A stretch of DNA of 64,000 bases from Dyadobacter sp. CY356 (GCF_021440195.1 NZ_JAJTSZ010000002.1:930001-994000), one strand, 5' to 3'; counted from the stretch's first letter, positions 27,297-37,235 are shown. A program made the numbers and translations. The notes: generated by a model from the letters alone, not told the origin.

Positions 27297-27436
27297 CATT
27301 TACGTCAACTTATTCAGCCGCCTGTATCATTTTTTACAATTTTTTAAATGATCTGATAAAATTAGTTTATTATTAAAATCCCGGTCATCATTCATTAATC
27401 TTTGCTGCTGTTATTTGAATTTCATAGCTTTATGGC

Positions 27437-28342
27437 ATGATAATCAGTGAATCAATCGAGGATTTTTACAAATCACATCCGGCTGCCAAATCCATTCCGG
27501 TGGATCATAATAATGCGCAACAGACACAGGGACACTTCAACGTATTTTCACGGAAATTTTGTAATCGTTATAATGCATACAGCCGCCGGGACTATTACAA
27601 GATCTCTCTTATAATCGGTAAGGGAAAATTGCTTTATGGAGATACAGAAATTGACATAAATCAGAACGCACTTGTTTTCTTTAACAGAAATGTGCCTTAT
27701 TCCTGGGAAACGGTTTCAGAAAACCAATCCGGTTATTTTTGCCTTTTTAATGACGAGTTTTTGAACGGAATGAGTCGAACGAAAAGTTTTATGGATTCGC
27801 CCATATCTAAAATCGATACAATCCCCGTATTTTTTATAACGGAACAGCAAGAGAAATATCTTCTGGATCTATATCAAAAAATGTGCGTTGAAATTGAGTC
27901 TGCCTATATTTACAAGTACGAATTAATCAAAAATTATGTAAACCTGATTATTCATGAAGCTGTAAAAATGCAAGCCTCACAGATCAGCGACAGTCATATA
28001 ACCGGATCGGGCCGGATTACTTCCTACTTTGTTGAGCTGATGGACAGACAATTTCCAATCGATTCGCCTGAACATAAATTACAGCTCCGCACAGCCAAAG
28101 ATTATGCCCAGCGTTTATCCGTTCATATCAACCACCTTAACAGGGCACTGAAGGAAGTAACCGGAAAGACCACAACCGAACACATCACTGAAAGGTTGAT
28201 ACAGGAATCTAAAATATTATTAAAAAATTCCAATTGGAGCATTTCGGAAATCGCTTATTGCCTTGGATTTGAATACCCTGAATACTTCAATAATCTGTTT
28301 AAAAAACAAACCGGAATAACACCAAATTCCTTTAGAAAATGA
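27437..28342 (+). CDS. AraC-family transcriptional regulator
   Basis: The 301-aa protein has an N-terminal cupin-like ligand domain (about 40-165, including YKISLIIGKGKLLYGDTEID and NQNALVFFNRNVPYSWETV) and a C-terminal double helix-turn-helix (about 200-301). The DNA-binding part ends with SNWSISEIAYCLGFEYPEYF and FKKQTGITPNSFRK. It is directly upstream of and co-oriented with the TolC-RND-adaptor genes, so it probably controls that pump, perhaps as a ligand-activated regulator. This class is common beside RND efflux sets in Bacteroidota. Confidence 0.9.
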   Translation: MIISESIEDFYKSHPAAKSIPVDHNNAQQTQGHFNVFSRKFCNRYNAYSRRDYYKISLIIGKGKLLYGDTEIDINQNALVFFNRNVPYSWETVSENQSGYFCLFNDEFLNGMSRTKSFMDSPISKIDTIPVFFITEQQEKYLLDLYQKMCVEIESAYIYKYELIKNYVNLIIHEAVKMQASQISDSHITGSGRITSYFVELMDRQFPIDSPEHKLQLRTAKDYAQRLSVHINHLNRALKEVTGKTTTEHITERLIQESKILLKNSNWSISEIAYCLGFEYPEYFNNLFKKQTGITPNSFRK

Positions 28343-28435
28343 ATGTTTGAATTTTACAGTTTATTGTTTGAAATACATAGTAATAAGTGCATTGTCTTGC
28401 AGTACTTTTGTGACCTTAGAATACAAGTTAAGAAA

Positions 28436-29914
28436 ATGGTTAAAATGAGATCAAATTCCGCCCTAAGTCCCTATCAGACTTTAATAATCTTCCGGTCTTT
28501 TTGTTATTCACCCAATTTTATAAAAGTTAACAGTCTTTTTGCGCTGATAATTTTGAGTTTGCTTCTATCCGTTACCAAAGTGGGAGCACAGGCACTTACC
28601 CTGCCTGATGCTATATCAACTGCCAAAAGCAATTATGGTACATTGAAAGCGAAAGCAAATTATATCAACGCTTCCCGGGCTTCGGTGCGTCAAAGTGAAA
28701 AAGATTATCTGCCAAATCTTAATCTTTCCCTTCAACAGGATTATGGCACAGTGAATGGTCAGAATGGTCCGCTCTATGGATTGGGAGGTCTTGGTGTTGC
28801 TTCTTCCGGTTTGCCGCTTGCAAGTCAAAACTGGAATTCGGCTTTTGGGGCGATGTATCTTACCAATGTCAACTGGGACTTTTTTGCTTTCGGGCGCGCA
28901 CGCGAAAAAATCAATGTTGCCAAGTCTACCGTAGTACGCGACCAGAGCGATCTTGACCAGGAATTATTTCAGCATGAAATCCGTGTTGCAGCGGCTTACC
29001 TTAATTTACTTGCGGCACAACGACTGACAAAATCCTGGCAAAATAATCTTGTTCGTGCTACTGCTCTTAAAAACGTAGTAGTGACAAGAGCGAAAAACGG
29101 GCTGATTGCCGGAGTAGATTCGTCGCTCGCAAACGCGGAAGTTTCAAGTGCCAAAATCGCAATCACGCGCGCAAGGGATTTTGAGCAGGAGCAGGCAAAC
29201 CGCTTAGCTGTTTTGATGGGTGTTGAAGAACAAAACTTCACGCTGGATACGATTTTCATCACCAAAATACCCATCTCATTCAGCGATTCAATACAAAGTT
29301 CCAGTCCTGATCATCCGCTTTTAAAATATTATTCAAATCGTATTGCGCTTAGTAACCAGCAGGCAAAATATTATCAAACGCTAAGTTATCCGACTTTCTC
29401 CGCCTTTGGTGTTTTTCAGACAAGAGGTTCTGGATTCAATTCAAACTACGCATCTGATCAGCATTCTTACACACAAAATTTTTATGACGGCGTAAAACCG
29501 GTAAGATCAAATTATCTTTTTGGTTTAGGGATAGTCTGGAATATGACCAGTGTCCTTCGTATCCGTCATCAGGTACTGGCGCAAAAATTTGTCTCTAACG
29601 CCATGCAGAATGAATACGATCTTGCGGATCAGCAAATCAAAAATCAGCTCCTTTTATCGAATAACAAGATAAAAAATGCGCTGGACAATTATCAGGAAGC
29701 ACCTATTCAGATAAAATCTGCCACAGACGCGTTCATTCAGAAAAGTACGCTTTATAAAAACGGGCTCAGCAATATTGTAGATCTCACCCAGGCGCTTTAC
29801 GTTTTGAACCGTGCAGAAACTGACAGAGATATCGCATTCAGTAATGTTTGGCAGGCTCTCTTATTAAAAGCCGCCGCCGCAGGAGATTTTAGTTTGTTTA
29901 CCAGCAGTTTTTAG
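28436..29914 (+). CDS. TolC-family outer-membrane channel of an RND efflux set
   Basis: The chosen product is 492 aa and starts at the ATG at 28436 (MVKMRSNSALS), although the frame is open from the AraC stop. A signal peptide with hydrophobic core LFALIILSLLLSV ends near KVGAQA. The TolC repeats are recognisable: LTLPDAISTAKSNYGTLKAK at the mature start, NVNWDFFAFGRAREKINVAK, HEIRVAAAYLNLLAAQRLTK and the terminal NIVDLTQALYVLNRAETDRD. It is the outer-membrane exit of the RND pump encoded 68 nt downstream. Confidence 0.9.
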   Translation: MVKMRSNSALSPYQTLIIFRSFCYSPNFIKVNSLFALIILSLLLSVTKVGAQALTLPDAISTAKSNYGTLKAKANYINASRASVRQSEKDYLPNLNLSLQQDYGTVNGQNGPLYGLGGLGVASSGLPLASQNWNSAFGAMYLTNVNWDFFAFGRAREKINVAKSTVVRDQSDLDQELFQHEIRVAAAYLNLLAAQRLTKSWQNNLVRATALKNVVVTRAKNGLIAGVDSSLANAEVSSAKIAITRARDFEQEQANRLAVLMGVEEQNFTLDTIFITKIPISFSDSIQSSSPDHPLLKYYSNRIALSNQQAKYYQTLSYPTFSAFGVFQTRGSGFNSNYASDQHSYTQNFYDGVKPVRSNYLFGLGIVWNMTSVLRIRHQVLAQKFVSNAMQNEYDLADQQIKNQLLLSNNKIKNALDNYQEAPIQIKSATDAFIQKSTLYKNGLSNIVDLTQALYVLNRAETDRDIAFSNVWQALLLKAAAAGDFSLFTSSF

Positions 29915-29982
29915 AATGTTATGAAAAAGGGAAAAGCATTTTCACCCGATGTACCCCACTGCTTAATCCCTACCCAATTAAT

Positions 29983-32900
29983 ATGGATTTAATAAGAAAT
30001 GCACTTCGCAAACCCATCTCTATTTTAGTACTTGTTGCCGGGATGTTCTTTTTTGGTATTAACGCAGTGCGAACCATCAAAGTAGATATATTTCCGGCCA
30101 TGGATCTGCCCGTTATTTATATCTCCCATCCTTACGGTGGTTTTACGCCAAACCAGATGGAAGCTTATTTTGGAAAGCCCTATGTTAATATTTTTCTTTT
30201 TGTAAATGGTTTAAAAGCCGTTGAAACAAAAAATATCCAGGGACTAACCCTGATGAAGCTGAGCTTTTACGAAGGTACCAACATGGCTCAGGCAGCCGGC
30301 GAATTAAGTGCGTTTGCCAACAGGATGCAGTCTTCTTTTCCACCCGGATCTCAGCCACCATTTATTATCAGGTTTGATGCTTCCACATTGCCGGTTGGTC
30401 AGCTCGTTTTTAGCAGTGCTACACGGTCAAATAATGAACTTCTTGATCTGGCCCAGGTTTACATCCGCTCTTCTTTTACCTCAATACCAGGGCTTATTTC
30501 TCCGCCGCCATTTGGAGGAAATCTTCGTACTATATTGATTAAGGCGGATCCTGCATTATTACGTTCACATAATCTTACCCCGGATCAGTTAGTAGAAGCA
30601 ATCAGGGTAAATAATCAGGCAACACCAGCAGGAAACGTTCGTATCGGGGATAAAAACTATCTGACACCTGCAAATACTTCAATAAAAAATGTCAAGGATT
30701 TTGGAGATATTCCTTTGTTTAAGGGAACAATACAAAACTTGTATCTGAAAGATGTTGCTACTGTTGAAGACGGAGCCGACCTCACTGCGGGTTATGCATT
30801 GATCAATGGAAAAAGATCCGTTTATTTGCCAATAACAAAATCAGCAGATGCTTCGACCTGGGAAGTTGTTCAAAATCTGAAAAAGGCAATTCCACGTTTT
30901 CAGAATATTTTACCCGAAGATGTAAAAATCTCATATGAGTTTGACCAGTCCGCTTATGTAATCAATGCTGTTGAAAGTTTGATTACCGAAGGTGCAATTG
31001 GTGCAATTTTAACGGGAATCATGGTATTGATTTTCCTTGGTGATCCGCGTGGTGCCCTCATTGTGATCATGACAATTCCTACATCCATTATAGCAGGGGT
31101 ATTGTTTTTGAAATTATTCGGGCAAACGATCAATATCATGACATTAAGTGGCCTTTCACTTGCAATTGGTATTTTGGTAGATGAGTCGACGGTAACCATT
31201 GAAAATATTCACCAGCATCTGGATCTCGGAAAACCCAAAGCACTCGCGATTTGGGATGCCTGTAAAGAGATTGCTTTCCCCAAACTTCTTATCCTGCTTT
31301 GTATTCTGGCCGTTTTTGCTCCGGCATTTACAATGACTGGCATTCCGGGAGCACTTTTCCTTCCGCTTGCCCTTGCGATTGGATTTTCAATGCTTGTATC
31401 TTTTCTTCTTTCGCAGACATTTGTTCCCGTTATGGCCAACTGGCTGATGAAAGACCACCTGCACAAAATTCACAAACCGGCAGTAGATTCAAGTATTGCA
31501 GGAAGTGAAATTGATACCTGGGATGAGAAAAAACTGGCAGAACCTCAGAATTTTAATAATGATGGAAAAGTAGGCGGATTCGAAAAGTTTAGAAACGGCT
31601 TTGTTCGTATGCTTGACAAGTTATTTCCCAGCAAAAAACTTGTTGTGCTCGCTTATGTTGTGATAATTACCGGTGTAGCAGGATTACTGCTTGTAAATAT
31701 TGGTCGTGACGTTTTGCCAAAAGTAAATGGCCGCCAGTTTCAGCTGCATATTCGGGTACCCGATGGAACAAGGATTGAACGGACAGAAGAAAAATTGCTC
31801 AAAACCATTGGAGTACTGGAATCAATTGTTGGGAAAGAGAACATCGCGATCACCTCTGCATTTGTCGGTATGCACCCGGCTCAGTTCTCAACCAATCCTA
31901 TTTATTTGTTTACAAGCGGACCTCACGATGCAATTCTTCAGGTAAGTTTAAAGGAAGATTATAAAGTACAGCTTGACGACCTTAAAGAAAGTGTGAGAGC
32001 AAAAATGAAGCAAAATTTGCCAGATGTAAAGGTTTCTTTCGAACCTATTGAACTGACAGATAAAATTTTAAGTCAAGGCTCTCCTACTCCCGTTGAAGTA
32101 CGGATCATGGGGAAAAATAAAAAGCAAAATGAAGAATATGCCAACAAAATAGTAGCAAAACTACAACAGATCAATTTCCTTCGTGATGTTCAGATTGCAC
32201 AGCCGCTTCATTATCCGGCAGTAAATATTGATGTGGACAGAACACGTGCAGCACAGCTTGGTGTTGACATGTCAGATGTTTCACGTTCACTGACTGCGTC
32301 AACTTCTTCATCACGTTATACTGAGAAAAACGTTTGGCTGGATGAAAAAATCGGGCTTAGTTACGCCGTTCAGGTACAGGTTCCTGAAAACCTCATGAAT
32401 AGCGTTAACAGCATCGGAGAAATTCCTGTTTTAAAAAATTCGACGCGCCCGGTATTGAGTGATGTGGCAACAATAAAACTGGATACAACCTATGGTGAAA
32501 ACGACAATTTGGGAGCCATGCCCATTATGTCTGTAACTGCCAATTTACATAAAACCGACCTTGGAACAGCTTCCAAAGCAGTCAATGAAGCCATTGCTTC
32601 TTTGGGAGAATTGCCACGCGGTCTTACGATTGAACCAATTGGTCTGAGTACTGTTCTAACAGAAACACTTGACAGCCTTCAATCCGGTTTGGGAGTTGCC
32701 ATTGTTGTGATTTTCCTGATGCTGGCGGCTAATTTCCAGTCATTTAAAGTATCACTTGTAGTACTTACCACCGTCCCCGCTGTGTTATTGGGAGCATTGG
32801 CAATGTTGACAATTACAGGATCTACATTAAATTTGCAGTCATATATGGGAATCATAATGTCGGTCGGGGTATCAATCTCCAATGCAGTACTTTTGGTAAC

Positions 32901-33222
32901 CAACGCCGAACAGCTCAGAAAACATAATGGCAATGCTTTGCTTTCGGCAAAAGAAGCCGTAGAGCTTCGTCTCCGGCCTATTTTAATGACCAGTGTCGCG
33001 ATGATCGTGGGGATGATTCCAATGGCAGCCGGACTAGGCGAAGGCGGCGATCAGGCCTCACCTCTGGCAAGAGCGGTAATTGGCGGATTGATTGCTTCCA
33101 CTGTGGCTGCACTCGTAATTTTACCGCTGGTTTTTGCCTGGGTGCAGGAAAAAACATCAACAGATTCGGTTTCTCTTGACCCTGGGGATAAGGAAAGTAA
33201 ATTTTATATACCTGCTCATTAA
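29983..33222 (+). CDS. RND efflux transporter permease (AcrB family)
   Basis: The 1079-aa inner-membrane pump has the duplicated 12-helix arrangement with two large periplasmic loops. N-terminal landmarks are KVDIFPAMDLPVIYI, and helix-4 GILVDESTVTIENIHQH carries Asp400-Glu401 where AcrB has an Asp pair. In helix 10 the segment GVSISNAVLLVTNAEQL has Ser966 where AcrB has the essential Lys. It therefore belongs to a divergent RND branch and its energy coupling may differ. Substrates are unknown. It lies between the TolC and adaptor genes; gene order TolC-RND-adaptor is a common Bacteroidota arrangement. Confidence 0.92.
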   Translation: MDLIRNALRKPISILVLVAGMFFFGINAVRTIKVDIFPAMDLPVIYISHPYGGFTPNQMEAYFGKPYVNIFLFVNGLKAVETKNIQGLTLMKLSFYEGTNMAQAAGELSAFANRMQSSFPPGSQPPFIIRFDASTLPVGQLVFSSATRSNNELLDLAQVYIRSSFTSIPGLISPPPFGGNLRTILIKADPALLRSHNLTPDQLVEAIRVNNQATPAGNVRIGDKNYLTPANTSIKNVKDFGDIPLFKGTIQNLYLKDVATVEDGADLTAGYALINGKRSVYLPITKSADASTWEVVQNLKKAIPRFQNILPEDVKISYEFDQSAYVINAVESLITEGAIGAILTGIMVLIFLGDPRGALIVIMTIPTSIIAGVLFLKLFGQTINIMTLSGLSLAIGILVDESTVTIENIHQHLDLGKPKALAIWDACKEIAFPKLLILLCILAVFAPAFTMTGIPGALFLPLALAIGFSMLVSFLLSQTFVPVMANWLMKDHLHKIHKPAVDSSIAGSEIDTWDEKKLAEPQNFNNDGKVGGFEKFRNGFVRMLDKLFPSKKLVVLAYVVIITGVAGLLLVNIGRDVLPKVNGRQFQLHIRVPDGTRIERTEEKLLKTIGVLESIVGKENIAITSAFVGMHPAQFSTNPIYLFTSGPHDAILQVSLKEDYKVQLDDLKESVRAKMKQNLPDVKVSFEPIELTDKILSQGSPTPVEVRIMGKNKKQNEEYANKIVAKLQQINFLRDVQIAQPLHYPAVNIDVDRTRAAQLGVDMSDVSRSLTASTSSSRYTEKNVWLDEKIGLSYAVQVQVPENLMNSVNSIGEIPVLKNSTRPVLSDVATIKLDTTYGENDNLGAMPIMSVTANLHKTDLGTASKAVNEAIASLGELPRGLTIEPIGLSTVLTETLDSLQSGLGVAIVVIFLMLAANFQSFKVSLVVLTTVPAVLLGALAMLTITGSTLNLQSYMGIIMSVGVSISNAVLLVTNAEQLRKHNGNALLSAKEAVELRLRPILMTSVAMIVGMIPMAAGLGEGGDQASPLARAVIGGLIASTVAALVILPLVFAWVQEKTSTDSVSLDPGDKESKFYIPAH

Positions 33223-33239
33223 TTGTAAAATATAACCTG

Positions 33240-34379
33240 ATGCAACCAACAAATAAATATTCGATCATAAACGGACTGATTTTCAGTTTCCTGATTGCGA
33301 CTGTTATAGGATGTAGTTCCAATGCTGAGGAAAAAGAGAAAACAGAAAAAGATGAAAAAGCGGCCGCTGGTCCTTCTGCCATAGTTACTTTCCCACTTGA
33401 AAAAGAAGATCTGTCAACAGCTTTTCACACACCCGGAGAGCTTATTTCATTCAGAAATGTGGACTTGTATGCCAGAGAAACCAGTTTCGTGAAAAAGATC
33501 TACGCCGATGTTGGTTCAGAAGTTAAAGAAGGACAATTGCTTGTTTCGATGGAGGCACCGGAATTAAATTCAAGGCTCGCCGGAGCGGAATCAAGAGTGA
33601 AAGCACAGGAAGCTGCCTATATTGCCAGCAAAGCAAATTATTCACGTTTGGTAGAAACCAGCAAAACACCGGGAACGATTTCGCAAAATGACCTGGATCA
33701 GGCTCTGGCCCGTATGGATGCTGATTACGCGCAGCTTCAATCAGCAAAAGCAAGTCAGAAAGAAGTTGGCGCGAGCAAAAATTATCTTGAAATCAGAGCA
33801 CCCTTTTCCGGGATTATTACTGCAAAAAACATTAGTCCCGGCGCCTATGTAGGCCCTGCCGGAAAAGGTTCAGAATTCCCGCTATTCACTTTGCAGGAAC
33901 AGAAAAAAATGCGTTTGGTCGTTTCCATACCGGAAGCATATGTAGGTTATGTTACCAATGAGACTGAAATAAGCTTTTCTGTAAAGGCATATCCAAACCA
34001 GAAATTTAAAGCCAAAGTAAAACGTCTGGCCGGTGCACTTGACAGCAGACTTCGTTCAGAAAGAATTGAAATGGATGTTTTCAATGATGACAAAAAATTG
34101 TTTCCTGGTATGGTTGCAGAGGTAGAAATTCCACTTTCGTCAGACGTCCCTTCTTTTGTTATCCCAAAAACCGCGCTTGTTAATTCTATGGAAAGAGTTT
34201 TTGTTGTAAAGGTGGTTGACAACAAAGCTTTATGGGTTGATGTAAAAAAGGGAAGAGAACTGGACAGTACAATAGAAATTTTCAGCAGTAACCTTCAGGT
34301 AAAAGATCAGTTGGTAAAAAAAGCAAGTGAAGAAGTCAGAAATGGCTCAACGCTGCATACTAAACTGGCAACATTGTAA
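33240..34379 (+). CDS. RND efflux periplasmic adaptor lipoprotein
   Basis: The 379-aa product is a lipoprotein with lipobox TVIGC (Cys25), followed by a short charged Glu/Lys linker. It has the membrane-fusion-protein layout: lipoyl half (FVKKIYADVGSEVKEGQLLV), a short alpha hairpin (about 105-165), the second lipoyl half (LEIRAPFSGIITAKNISPGA), a beta-barrel and membrane-proximal domain (GMVAEVEIPL and ALVNSMERVFVVKV). It joins the RND pump to the TolC channel. The start is 17 nt after the permease stop. Confidence 0.92.
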   Translation: MQPTNKYSIINGLIFSFLIATVIGCSSNAEEKEKTEKDEKAAAGPSAIVTFPLEKEDLSTAFHTPGELISFRNVDLYARETSFVKKIYADVGSEVKEGQLLVSMEAPELNSRLAGAESRVKAQEAAYIASKANYSRLVETSKTPGTISQNDLDQALARMDADYAQLQSAKASQKEVGASKNYLEIRAPFSGIITAKNISPGAYVGPAGKGSEFPLFTLQEQKKMRLVVSIPEAYVGYVTNETEISFSVKAYPNQKFKAKVKRLAGALDSRLRSERIEMDVFNDDKKLFPGMVAEVEIPLSSDVPSFVIPKTALVNSMERVFVVKVVDNKALWVDVKKGRELDSTIEIFSSNLQVKDQLVKKASEEVRNGSTLHTKLATL

Positions 34380-34399
34380 GAGATTTACTTTTTCGGTAT

Positions 34400-34441
34400 A
34401 AAACAAAAGCCCTGGAACAGCATTTTCAGGGCTTTTGTTTT
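34400..34441. terminator. Strong bidirectional terminator
   Basis: A perfect 15-bp stem (34400-34414 against 34427-34441) with A-rich left and T-rich right arms lies between the convergent RND-adaptor and DUF1543 genes, so it can end transcription from both sides. Confidence 0.88.
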
Positions 34442-34449
34442 ATATCATT

Positions 34450-35022
34450 TCAAAATTCATCTTCTATTTTTTTAAAAGGAAAAAATCCTAAATGAAGCTC
34501 ATCTTCGGGACCTTCCTTTTTCGAAATTTTCAAATGATATTTTTCTTTAAAAGCTGGTGCCAGTATTTCCTGGACCTGAAAAATATCATCAACATCAATT
34601 CCGTATTTATCGTCAACATGGGAAGGGGCGCCTTTGAATCCGGTATGTCTGAAAAAGGCTGTTTCTTTGGAAATGGCAATGGCTTCACTTTGAGACTTTG
34701 CTACGATGAGCATTTTGTAATGAAATTCATCGAACTCTCCTTTTTTATATCCACCCAGATTAATAAAAAATAATTTCAAATTTCCTTCTTCACCAGACTG
34801 CTCACTGCGTTCCAGAACCTCAATTTCATAGCCATCCATAATGTTTACCTCCCGAAAAGCATCCAGATGCATCTTTCCTTTTGCCTCAGGCCAAAACCGG
34901 ATGATATGTGGTATCATTTTTGTAACTGACTCACCGATTCCGAAAAATACATCATGCTGCTCGGTAAAACGACCTGGCGGCCTGCATCCAACCAGAATCA
35001 TATAAAGTTTTAACTTATTCAT
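34450..35022 (-). CDS. DUF1543-domain protein
   Basis: The 190-aa soluble protein has the DUF1543 pattern: the N-terminal LYMILVGCRPPGRFTEQHDV and FFGIGESVTKMIPHIIRFWPE with HLDAFREVNIMDGYEI, then a second half-repeat including LFFINLGGYKKGEFDEFHY. The domain is of unknown function and common in Bacteroidota and Proteobacteria. It has no signal peptide. It is divergent from the secreted esterase gene with only a short spacer between the two starts. Confidence 0.85.
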   Translation of the reverse strand: MNKLKLYMILVGCRPPGRFTEQHDVFFGIGESVTKMIPHIIRFWPEAKGKMHLDAFREVNIMDGYEIEVLERSEQSGEEGNLKLFFINLGGYKKGEFDEFHYKMLIVAKSQSEAIAISKETAFFRHTGFKGAPSHVDDKYGIDVDDIFQVQEILAPAFKEKYHLKISKKEGPEDELHLGFFPFKKIEDEF

Positions 35023-35041
35023 TTTTTAAAGTTAACGACCT

Positions 35042-37081
35042 GTGATTATAAAATTTTACCTCAACGTGGTATTTAAAAATTTCCCCTTTTTATTTGCTTT
35101 CCTAATACCCATCTTTTTAATATTTACGGCTACCAATCCGGCCAAGGCGCAGAGATTTTACTCTGTTGTGTTTAACCAATTACCGCAGGATTACCAGCTT
35201 TATCCACGTAATGCGCAAAGTGAATCAGTCGTGCCGGTATCCGGATTTATTGAAGCTCCCGGTTTCAGCTACATATCCGTTCAGGTTTTCAGAAACGACA
35301 AATTAATCAAATATTTGAAAGCTCCGATTAGCTATAATAATAAAGGAGCAGGATCTTTTACCACAGAAACAAAGATCAAGGCGGAACTTGCAGAATATTC
35401 GTTCAAAGTATATGCTTGTCAGCCAAACGATTCTACGCTTATGGTAACCCGGAAAAATGTTGTCAGCGGGGACGTTTATATTCTTACAGGGCAATCGAAT
35501 TCTACCGGTTTTTTCACCGAGGCAGATACCAACCAATATTGCCGTACGTTTGGAAAAATTACCGGAACTCTGAATACTGAAACCTACATTCCGGCTGATA
35601 CGCTGTGGGCTTTGTCAAACCAGCAGGCGTATTACAATGGTGTAGGAACAATGGGTTTGGAATTGCAAAAACAGCTGGCTCAAACTTCGGGAATTCCCAA
35701 CTGCCTCATCAATGGAGGATTTCACTGGTCATCTGCCGCCATGCACGCGCAGAGAACGGATAATAATCCGGCAGATCTTAACAACGGCTATGGACGTATG
35801 CTTTACCGGATTAAAAAAGGTGGCTTAATAAACGCCGCGAAAACCTTTATTTTCAGACAAGGTGAAACTGAAGCTTATCACGAGGGTGCAGACTGGCCGG
35901 GAAATTTTAAAAAGTTATATAACAATCTCAAACTTGATTTACCCAATCTTGAAAAACTGTATGTTTTCCAGATCGACGTCATATATTATCAAAGCATCAC
36001 CGGTGCGCAAATCCGTGATTATCAGCGCAGGCTTCCCGAAATATATCCGGATATCCGTGTGCTTGCAACGGTTGGAACCAGGGATTTTGACGGCTTACAT
36101 TATGGCAGAGAAGGAAACAGACAGAGTGGTCTGGAATTATCCAGAATCATTGCCAAAGATTTTTATACTTTAAAAGACACGGCAAACATAAACTCACCCG
36201 CGTTAAAAAAAGCCTTTTATACATCAAACGAAAAAAAACAATTGATCCTGACATTTGATGAGGGACAGGAATTGGTTTATCCGGCTAAATATAATTACAC
36301 AAACGGCACAGTACTGGATATGAAAGATTTCTTTTATCTGAATAATGTTTCAGGCAATATAGTCTCCGGAAAAGCTGATGATAACAGGATTATTCTCGAA
36401 TTAAACGGCTCACAAACGGCACAGACCATCGATTATTTACCTCCATACATTGCAGAAGGCGGGCCATTTTATCCTTATCTGGGGCCATATCTGACAAATA
36501 AATCAGGAATGCGTGCGCTTTCTTTTTACAACGTAAATATTGGTACTGCACTCACCATACCAGTGCTAACGGCGACTATTGATGAATTGGCCAATGTTAC
36601 ACTTTCATGGCCGTCGACCACGGATGCGAAAAGTTATGTTTTACAAAGGAAAACCTCCTCTGAAACATCATTTAAAACAATAGCCAATCTTACTACACAG
36701 ACTTATCAGGACAACCTTAGTTCAGAAACCGGGGAGGTGACTTACCGTTTGAAATCCATAGGACAATTATCGGAATCAGCTGATTATGGTTATGCTAATG
36801 TTCAGGCTCCCGTTGTGCTTGGTGTACTGAAAGAAGCAGATAATTTAATTTCTGTGTTTCCAAACCCTGCAAACAGGCATGACAAGATTACCGTTCAGTT
36901 CAAACAAGCCGTTTCCGGGAATTTGAATGTGATAAATGCTTCCGGACAAATAATAGTCAGACAAAAGGTAAATCGTAAAAGCGAATTAATTTTAGATATT
37001 TCGAACCTGTCACCAGCCACTTATTTTATACAACTTGATTCTGAAGAAAAGTTGCCTGCCAAAAAGCTGCTGGTGCATTAA
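35042..37081 (+). CDS. Secreted SGNH/GQSN esterase-like protein with T9SS sorting tail
   Basis: The 679-aa protein has a signal peptide ending near NPAKAQ and a central SGNH-type domain resembling sialate O-acetylesterases and CE6 esterases, with the oxyanion/Ser block GDVYILTGQSNSTGFF, a Gly region NGGFHWSSAAMHA and a late DFDGLHYGREGNRQSG containing the likely Asp/His. A fibronectin-like segment (about 515-590) follows. The last ~75 residues are a type A sorting signal (LISVFPNPANRHDKITVQF, LNVINASGQIIVRQKV, ATYFIQLDSEEKLPAKKLLV), so it is exported by the type IX system and probably attached to the cell surface. It likely deacetylates glycans. The start is GTG. Confidence 0.82.
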   Translation: MIIKFYLNVVFKNFPFLFAFLIPIFLIFTATNPAKAQRFYSVVFNQLPQDYQLYPRNAQSESVVPVSGFIEAPGFSYISVQVFRNDKLIKYLKAPISYNNKGAGSFTTETKIKAELAEYSFKVYACQPNDSTLMVTRKNVVSGDVYILTGQSNSTGFFTEADTNQYCRTFGKITGTLNTETYIPADTLWALSNQQAYYNGVGTMGLELQKQLAQTSGIPNCLINGGFHWSSAAMHAQRTDNNPADLNNGYGRMLYRIKKGGLINAAKTFIFRQGETEAYHEGADWPGNFKKLYNNLKLDLPNLEKLYVFQIDVIYYQSITGAQIRDYQRRLPEIYPDIRVLATVGTRDFDGLHYGREGNRQSGLELSRIIAKDFYTLKDTANINSPALKKAFYTSNEKKQLILTFDEGQELVYPAKYNYTNGTVLDMKDFFYLNNVSGNIVSGKADDNRIILELNGSQTAQTIDYLPPYIAEGGPFYPYLGPYLTNKSGMRALSFYNVNIGTALTIPVLTATIDELANVTLSWPSTTDAKSYVLQRKTSSETSFKTIANLTTQTYQDNLSSETGEVTYRLKSIGQLSESADYGYANVQAPVVLGVLKEADNLISVFPNPANRHDKITVQFKQAVSGNLNVINASGQIIVRQKVNRKSELILDISNLSPATYFIQLDSEEKLPAKKLLVH

Positions 37082-37122
37082 CCGGCGGTCAGAAATTAGT
37101 GATCCTATTTTAATCTGAAAAA

Positions 37123-37153
37123 TTGGATGCGCTAAACTGTTTTTTTATATTTG
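37123..37153 (+). promoter_or_regulatory. Promoter of the riboswitch-CLC unit
   Basis: TTG (37123-37125), a 20-nt spacer and TATATTTG (37146-37153) match the Bacteroidota promoter. Transcription would begin about 7 nt later, right at the first base of the predicted aptamer, which supports both calls. Confidence 0.7.
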
Positions 37154-37160
37154 CGCATCA

Positions 37161-37235
37161 AAGGAAATGGTGTCTTCCTAATTGAACCGCCCTAAAAAAG
37201 CTGATGGCGCCTGGTTATGTTCATTTTAAGCCAGG
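37161..37235 (+). ncRNA. Fluoride riboswitch (crcB motif) with RBS-sequestering platform
   Basis: The leader contains the crcB-motif signature: stem AGGAA/TTCCT (37162-37166, 37175-37179) around ATGGTGTC, then AACCGCCCTA and GCTGATGGCGCCT. The pseudoknot GGTGTC (37069 offset: 37069 is not used; positions 37169-37174) with GGCGCC (37206-37211) forms six pairs including G-U. Downstream CCTGG (37210-37214) can instead pair with CCAGG (37231-37235), whose AGGA lies just before the ATG at 37242. So fluoride binding would free the ribosome site by trapping CC in the pseudoknot. The inner stem is weak here. This is recognition from memory of the motif; a covariance-model search was not possible. Confidence 0.72.
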
